Below, one piece after another: positions 60,317-64,000 of a DNA stretch of 64,000 nt. Position 1 is the first letter of the stretch. Every line of letters begins with the position of its first letter. The translations under genes were made by a program, and so were the position numbers. This DNA is from an uncultured Prevotellaceae bacterium. Lineage in GTDB: Bacteria; Bacteroidota; Bacteroidia; Bacteroidales; Bacteroidaceae. Below the pieces are notes generated by a model that worked only from the letters and a program-made list of their open reading frames with translations, had not been told where the DNA came from and searched no databases. The stretch covers positions 62,001 through 126,000 of the forward strand of contig ONDS01000008.1 in assembly GCA_900316685.1 (NCBI GenBank), given 5' to 3'.

Positions 60317-61821
60317 TATTTCACTTTCTTCACTACGCCCTTGCTCTCATTACTCATCCTGTCGAGAGCAGTTACCACGTATGAAGCTTTTCCTTTGGGC
60401 AATTCAAAGAAATTATTATTGGTGATGGCAACAATGCGTTCAGGTCTGGATAAGTCGACCTTTTCGTGTTGTGCGAATCGGTATACGACATATCGATATG
60501 CCTCCTTCTTCCATCCCGATCCTTTAGGTGCCGTCCAGAAAAGCACATTCTTTCCATGCATTTTCATGATCTTCACCTTTCGGGGTTCTTTCGGTGCCTC
60601 GTCATCAATAAAGGGCATGAGAGGCTGCAAGGCAGGATATTTCCAATAGTAATCCCTAAGCGAATGACCATAGTTTCCAATATTGTCAGCGGCTGCCTTA
60701 GCATACCACAGCACGGTGCCATTGACATGACTCATCTGGCTATGGAGTCGATATTTGGCAGGCATCTGATTGCTTGCAGGATTGTCAAGGTCGGCATTTT
60801 TCACCGTTCTCTCAATATCCTCGCCTATATATAGCGGTCTATTGCCAGCATGTGCGTCCCACCAACGGATAAGCGTGGCATAATCGGCAGTCTTATGTCC
60901 TATCTGCCAATACAGTTGCGGCACACAATAGTCCACCCATCCATTGTTCACCCAGAGGAGCACGTCGGCATAAAGGTCGTCATAATTCTGCAATCCCGCC
61001 GTCTCACTTCCCACTTGCGGAGCATTTCTTTTGTTCCTATATATGCCGAAAGGCGATACACCAAATTTCACCCAGGGCTTACGCTTATGGATGGTTTCGG
61101 ACAGTTGTTTGATGAAACGGTTCACATTGTCACGACGCCAATCGTTCTTATCGCGAATGCCATTGTTGTCGCGTCGGAAGTCGGCATCATCGGGGATAGT
61201 CTGTCCTGCAGCCGGATAGGGATAGAAATAGTCGTCAATATGCAGTCCATCCACATCATAACGAGTCACGATATCGTCGACCACCGTACAGATATAGTCA
61301 CGACAATCGGTGCGAGCCGGGTTCATGATGAACTGTCCATCATAGGAGAACACCCAATCGGGGTGTGTGATTGCCACATGCTTATTAGCCAGTTCATTGG
61401 TAGTCTTAGTCTTCGCCCTATAGGGATTGATCCAAGCATGCAATTCCATGCCTCTTTTGTGGCATTCATCTATCATCCATTTCAGGGGGTCCCAGTATGG
61501 TTGTGGTGCCCTACCCTGTTGTCCTGTCAGGAATCGGCTCCATGGTTCGATTGCACTTTCATATAGCGCATCACATTCCGGTCGAACCTGGAAGATGATG
61601 GCATTGACGCCATCCCTCCGTAATTCGTCGAGTTGCTGTGTGAGCGTTCTTTGCATCTGCTGCGTCGACATACCCAGGAATTGTCCGTTCACACATTGTA
61701 TCCATGCACCTCGGAACTCTCGTTTCGCTTTTGAGGAAGAAGAACTGACTAATTCCGCTCCTGTACAGGAAACAAGGAGCGCCGCACAAAGAGCGAGGGA
61801 GAAGAGAAAAGACTTTTTCAT
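60316..61821 (-). CDS. GHL10-type glycoside-hydrolase-like lipoprotein
   Basis: 501 aa counted from MKKSFLFSLA; an upstream Met adds three residues. Lipobox-like LVSCTG places the lipidated cysteine near residue 19, so it is probably membrane-anchored. The GHL10 barrel (about 35-360) has FRGAWIQCVNGQFLGM, INAIIFQVRPECDALY, HKRGMELHAWINPYR, VDGLHIDDYFYPYP and FGVSPFGIYRN. The last about 100 residues are a Fn3-like domain (PRKVKIMKMHGKNVLFWTAP). Related to the protein at 53509-55155. Its C-terminus ends KKVK, followed by a doubled stop. Confidence 0.88.
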   Translation of the reverse strand: MKKSFLFSLALCAALLVSCTGAELVSSSSSKAKREFRGAWIQCVNGQFLGMSTQQMQRTLTQQLDELRRDGVNAIIFQVRPECDALYESAIEPWSRFLTGQQGRAPQPYWDPLKWMIDECHKRGMELHAWINPYRAKTKTTNELANKHVAITHPDWVFSYDGQFIMNPARTDCRDYICTVVDDIVTRYDVDGLHIDDYFYPYPAAGQTIPDDADFRRDNNGIRDKNDWRRDNVNRFIKQLSETIHKRKPWVKFGVSPFGIYRNKRNAPQVGSETAGLQNYDDLYADVLLWVNNGWVDYCVPQLYWQIGHKTADYATLIRWWDAHAGNRPLYIGEDIERTVKNADLDNPASNQMPAKYRLHSQMSHVNGTVLWYAKAAADNIGNYGHSLRDYYWKYPALQPLMPFIDDEAPKEPRKVKIMKMHGKNVLFWTAPKGSGWKKEAYRYVVYRFAQHEKVDLSRPERIVAITNNNFFELPKGKASYVVTALDRMSNESKGVVKKVK

Positions 61822-61884
61822 GATTTGCAAAATTTTCTGCGAAGTTACTCAAAAAATCCCATATCACAAAATCTGTCAACAAAA

Positions 61885-61914
61885 AAGAGGACTCCCCATA
61901 GGAAGTCCCCTCTT
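61885..61914 (-). terminator. Imperfect stem-loop downstream of the PpiD-like gene
   Basis: AAGAGG-ACTCCC against GGAAGTCCCCTCTT; an imperfect 9- to 10-bp stem 16 bp after the PpiD stop, followed on the minus strand by a T-rich stretch. Confidence 0.5.
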
Positions 61915-61930
61915 ATCTTGGAAAGATCTA

Positions 61931-64000
61931 TTACATAAACAGATAGCGGTTGTCTTTCACCTTGGCGCTCTTCATGAGCTCGTTTTGGAAAGTCTGTCCT
62001 ATCATACCCAGATAGCGTTGTGCCGCTCTCTGCTGGTATGTGGAGTTGTCGAATTTACCCTCCAACTGACGACGTTCCTTCACCAAGAAGGTGTAAACCG
62101 CAGCATTGCCCTTGACGGGATGAGCGGAGAACTTGCCTTTTTCAGTGGCAGCCACGGCACCGCTAAGCGCAGGTTCTTGCGATTGCAGTTCAGGAACAAA
62201 TGCTGCCGAAGCCAAAGTGATTTGATTTACATCGAGCAACTTGGCACCCTTCTGTTGTGCTTCAGCCACGCTCTTCACTCCTTGGAGCTTTTGCATGATG
62301 ATTTCAGCCTTCTTGTCGTTCATCACCTCCTGGCGCACCATCTGGTTGACCTGAGGATTGCTCAGTGGCATGTAGCCTTCAGGATAAATATCGGTAAGGG
62401 CCATGACAATGAGTTCATCTTGGTTGTTGCCACAAGTGATTACCTCGGAGATGTCACCCTTCTTGGTATCGCTGTTGAAAACCCAACGCAAAGCCTCCTT
62501 CGAGTTGTTCACGCCTTGTATTCCACCTGCAGATGTAACCACATTCGACAACTCACGCACTTGATATCCCGCCTTGGCAGCATTCTTCTCCATTGCTTCT
62601 ATCGACTGGTTGGCAGCGACGAACTGTTTGAAAGCATCACTGATAGAGTGTGACGTTTCATCGGAGAAGTCGATGGTACGTTTGATCAGCGCGACATCGT
62701 ACTTGGTAATCATATTCTTACGGTCAAGCACCTGGATGATGATACTACCCTGAGTCATATCGATCTGCTTCAGCTCATTGACACCCAAGTTGTTCAAAGC
62801 ATTGATGAAATCCATATTGTCTTTACTCATACTGGCAGAACGCTCATACTGGCGTGTAGTGAGCCACACCTTTTCAGCAGTCTGTTCATATTTCTTGGCC
62901 AGGGCCTCGAAATCAGCACCACCTTGTAATGCCTTGAGGATGCTGTCGGCCTTGGTCTTCGATTCGTCGAGTGTTGTAGCAGTAGCGGCAATCATACGAT
63001 ACTGGATACTGTCGGGCAAGCTGGCCTTAGACAACAGTTTCACCACATTGAACGAGTTGTCGGACTTCATTTCTACAGGACCTTTCACTGCGCCGACACC
63101 CATGGAGTCGATGACAGCGAACAAATCAGCTGCGAAAGCGTTTTTCGACACGGGCACGCCCAGATAAGATGTAAGCGACTGGTATTTACGCACTGTGTTA
63201 TCTATGCCGGCACTGTCGATTTCTGCGGCTGCTTTCTGCATGTTCTTGAAAAGATTGTCGCGGTCGGCAGCGGAAGCCACCTTCTTGACCTGGATGTATT
63301 TGATGGCCCTGACCTCTTGCGGCAAAGCGTAACGAGCCTTCGTCTCATCATACTTTTTCTGCAGATCGGCATCGGCAATTTTCACATCCTTATCATCTAT
63401 AGAACGATAATCGATATATGCCAGTTGCACGTCGCTCTCGAGTTTCTCGGCATTGAAGTTGAACTCAGCCTCAACGGGGTTCGACAGCACACAAGCCGCC
63501 AACAGAGTTTGATATTTCTGCATCAGCACCGACTGACGGAGCTGCTTCTCTTTGAAGAGCAAATACCTGTACACCTGTTCCAGCTGCGGGTTGGCCATAC
63601 GAGCCTGCTCATAGTTGGCCATGAACTGCTTGTACGCATTGATATCGAAACGACCAGTCTGTTGGTTGTGGAAATCAGGGATGGGAATGTTTACCAAAAG
63701 TGGGTTGGTTCCTTGGGTCATGATGTCGTTGATTTCCTGGTCGGTAACAGCGAGACCCAATTTTTCGGCTTCGCGGGTGATGATTTTATCCTGGATGTAA
63801 TAGTCCCAAGCTCCCTCACGCAGTTGATCGTCGGAGGCTTGCTGTCCATCCATCTTCATGCACTCGACAAATTCTTCCACATACTTCTGGTAGTCCTGAG
63901 CATTGATTTTTTCACCCATCACCTCGCCAAGACGCTGGCTCCGTTCAGCACGTGTCGAATCGCACGAGCGGAACATTTCCTCAGCCACAAAGGCGAAAAG
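61931..64000 (-). CDS. PpiD/SurA-like periplasmic peptidyl-prolyl isomerase, 3' part (cut by window edge)
   Basis: The reading frame is open to the window end (visible start of frame LFAFVAEEMFRSCDST), so the N-terminal anchor and the first residues are missing; 689 codons are visible. The segment EEMFRSCDSTRAERSQRLGEV, the SurA-type N-terminal region (KINAQDYQKYVEEFVECM), and a long array of parvulin-like units (PQEVRAIKYIQVKKVASAADRDNLFKNMQKAA, ADSILKALQGGADFEALAKKY, KKGDISEVITCGNNQDELIVMAL) fit Bacteroidetes PpiD. Likely assists outer membrane protein folding. GTG at 63986-63988 would allow a shorter frame but is not the real start. Confidence 0.9.
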   Translation of the reverse strand, partial: LFAFVAEEMFRSCDSTRAERSQRLGEVMGEKINAQDYQKYVEEFVECMKMDGQQASDDQLREGAWDYYIQDKIITREAEKLGLAVTDQEINDIMTQGTNPLLVNIPIPDFHNQQTGRFDINAYKQFMANYEQARMANPQLEQVYRYLLFKEKQLRQSVLMQKYQTLLAACVLSNPVEAEFNFNAEKLESDVQLAYIDYRSIDDKDVKIADADLQKKYDETKARYALPQEVRAIKYIQVKKVASAADRDNLFKNMQKAAAEIDSAGIDNTVRKYQSLTSYLGVPVSKNAFAADLFAVIDSMGVGAVKGPVEMKSDNSFNVVKLLSKASLPDSIQYRMIAATATTLDESKTKADSILKALQGGADFEALAKKYEQTAEKVWLTTRQYERSASMSKDNMDFINALNNLGVNELKQIDMTQGSIIIQVLDRKNMITKYDVALIKRTIDFSDETSHSISDAFKQFVAANQSIEAMEKNAAKAGYQVRELSNVVTSAGGIQGVNNSKEALRWVFNSDTKKGDISEVITCGNNQDELIVMALTDIYPEGYMPLSNPQVNQMVRQEVMNDKKAEIIMQKLQGVKSVAEAQQKGAKLLDVNQITLASAAFVPELQSQEPALSGAVAATEKGKFSAHPVKGNAAVYTFLVKERRQLEGKFDNSTYQQRAAQRYLGMIGQTFQNELMKSAKVKDNRYLFM

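Overview
The window comes from the chromosome of a Bacteroidales bacterium, most likely Prevotella or a close relative. The evidence is a Bat aerotolerance operon, a type IX secretion plug protein, two DUF3127 proteins, a KLC-type TPR-CHAT protein, a eukaryote-like ProRS, short outer membrane barrels, and Bacteroidetes promoters (TTG, about 20 bp, TAnnTTTG) upstream of many genes. No insertion sequence, phage gene, rRNA or CRISPR array was seen. The text is chromosomal core genes with a small pectin-degradation insert; both end genes (DksA/TraR family and PpiD-like) run off the window.

Layout. 1-16.8 kb: dksA-like and ileS; serB with two small outer membrane proteins; pcrA/uvrD helicase with a secreted TPR-CHAT protein and mtgA; an OmpA-type lipoprotein divergent from proS; one secreted protein of unknown role. 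17.0-17.3 kb: tRNA-Ser(GCT) and tRNA-Glu(CTC), then a terminator. 17.4-29.1 kb: a long minus-strand operon, moxR - DUF58 - Bat accessory protein - batA - batB - batC - batD/E fusion - PAP2 - queA - Smr. 29.2-36.6 kb: pncC-tsaD-map, a small secreted protein, a HAD hydrolase, a short metH, smpB and a DMP19-family protein. 36.8-42.0 kb: a FeoA-FeoB fusion, the T9SS plug protein and a TlpA-like thioredoxin.

42.5-46.2 kb holds two secreted pectin enzymes: a PL10 pectate lyase-CE8 methylesterase fusion and a GH28 polygalacturonase, which together could de-esterify and cut homogalacturonan. 46.3-53.4 kb: trmO and a PAP2 phosphatase driven from a tandemly repeated promoter region, tRNA-Ser(CGA), two identical tRNA-Asp genes, and a tightly overlapping operon cstA - OMP - recR - membrane protein - GT2 - GNAT. 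53.5-64 kb: two secreted GHL10-type glycoside-hydrolase-like proteins flank a replication and coenzyme A block (two DUF3127 OB-fold proteins with SSB-like acidic tails, dnaN, a DEDDh exonuclease with ExoX-type C-terminus, coaBC, a very acidic small protein), then the PpiD-like chaperone.

The observations I find most worth following are: (1) short-period tandem repeats that begin at or within a few bases of the stop codon of the preceding gene at four places, in the orientation that supplies stop codons in all three frames; (2) an IleRS whose HIGH signature is rearranged to GIHH; (3) the DUF3127 pair with SSB-like C-terminal tips next to the sliding clamp gene; (4) a 73-bp repeat that copies a promoter; and (5) a 51-bp repeat carrying inverted TCGCCAAA/TTTGGCGA sites upstream of the pectinase promoter. 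All functional statements rest on sequence reading and family knowledge; no database search was run.
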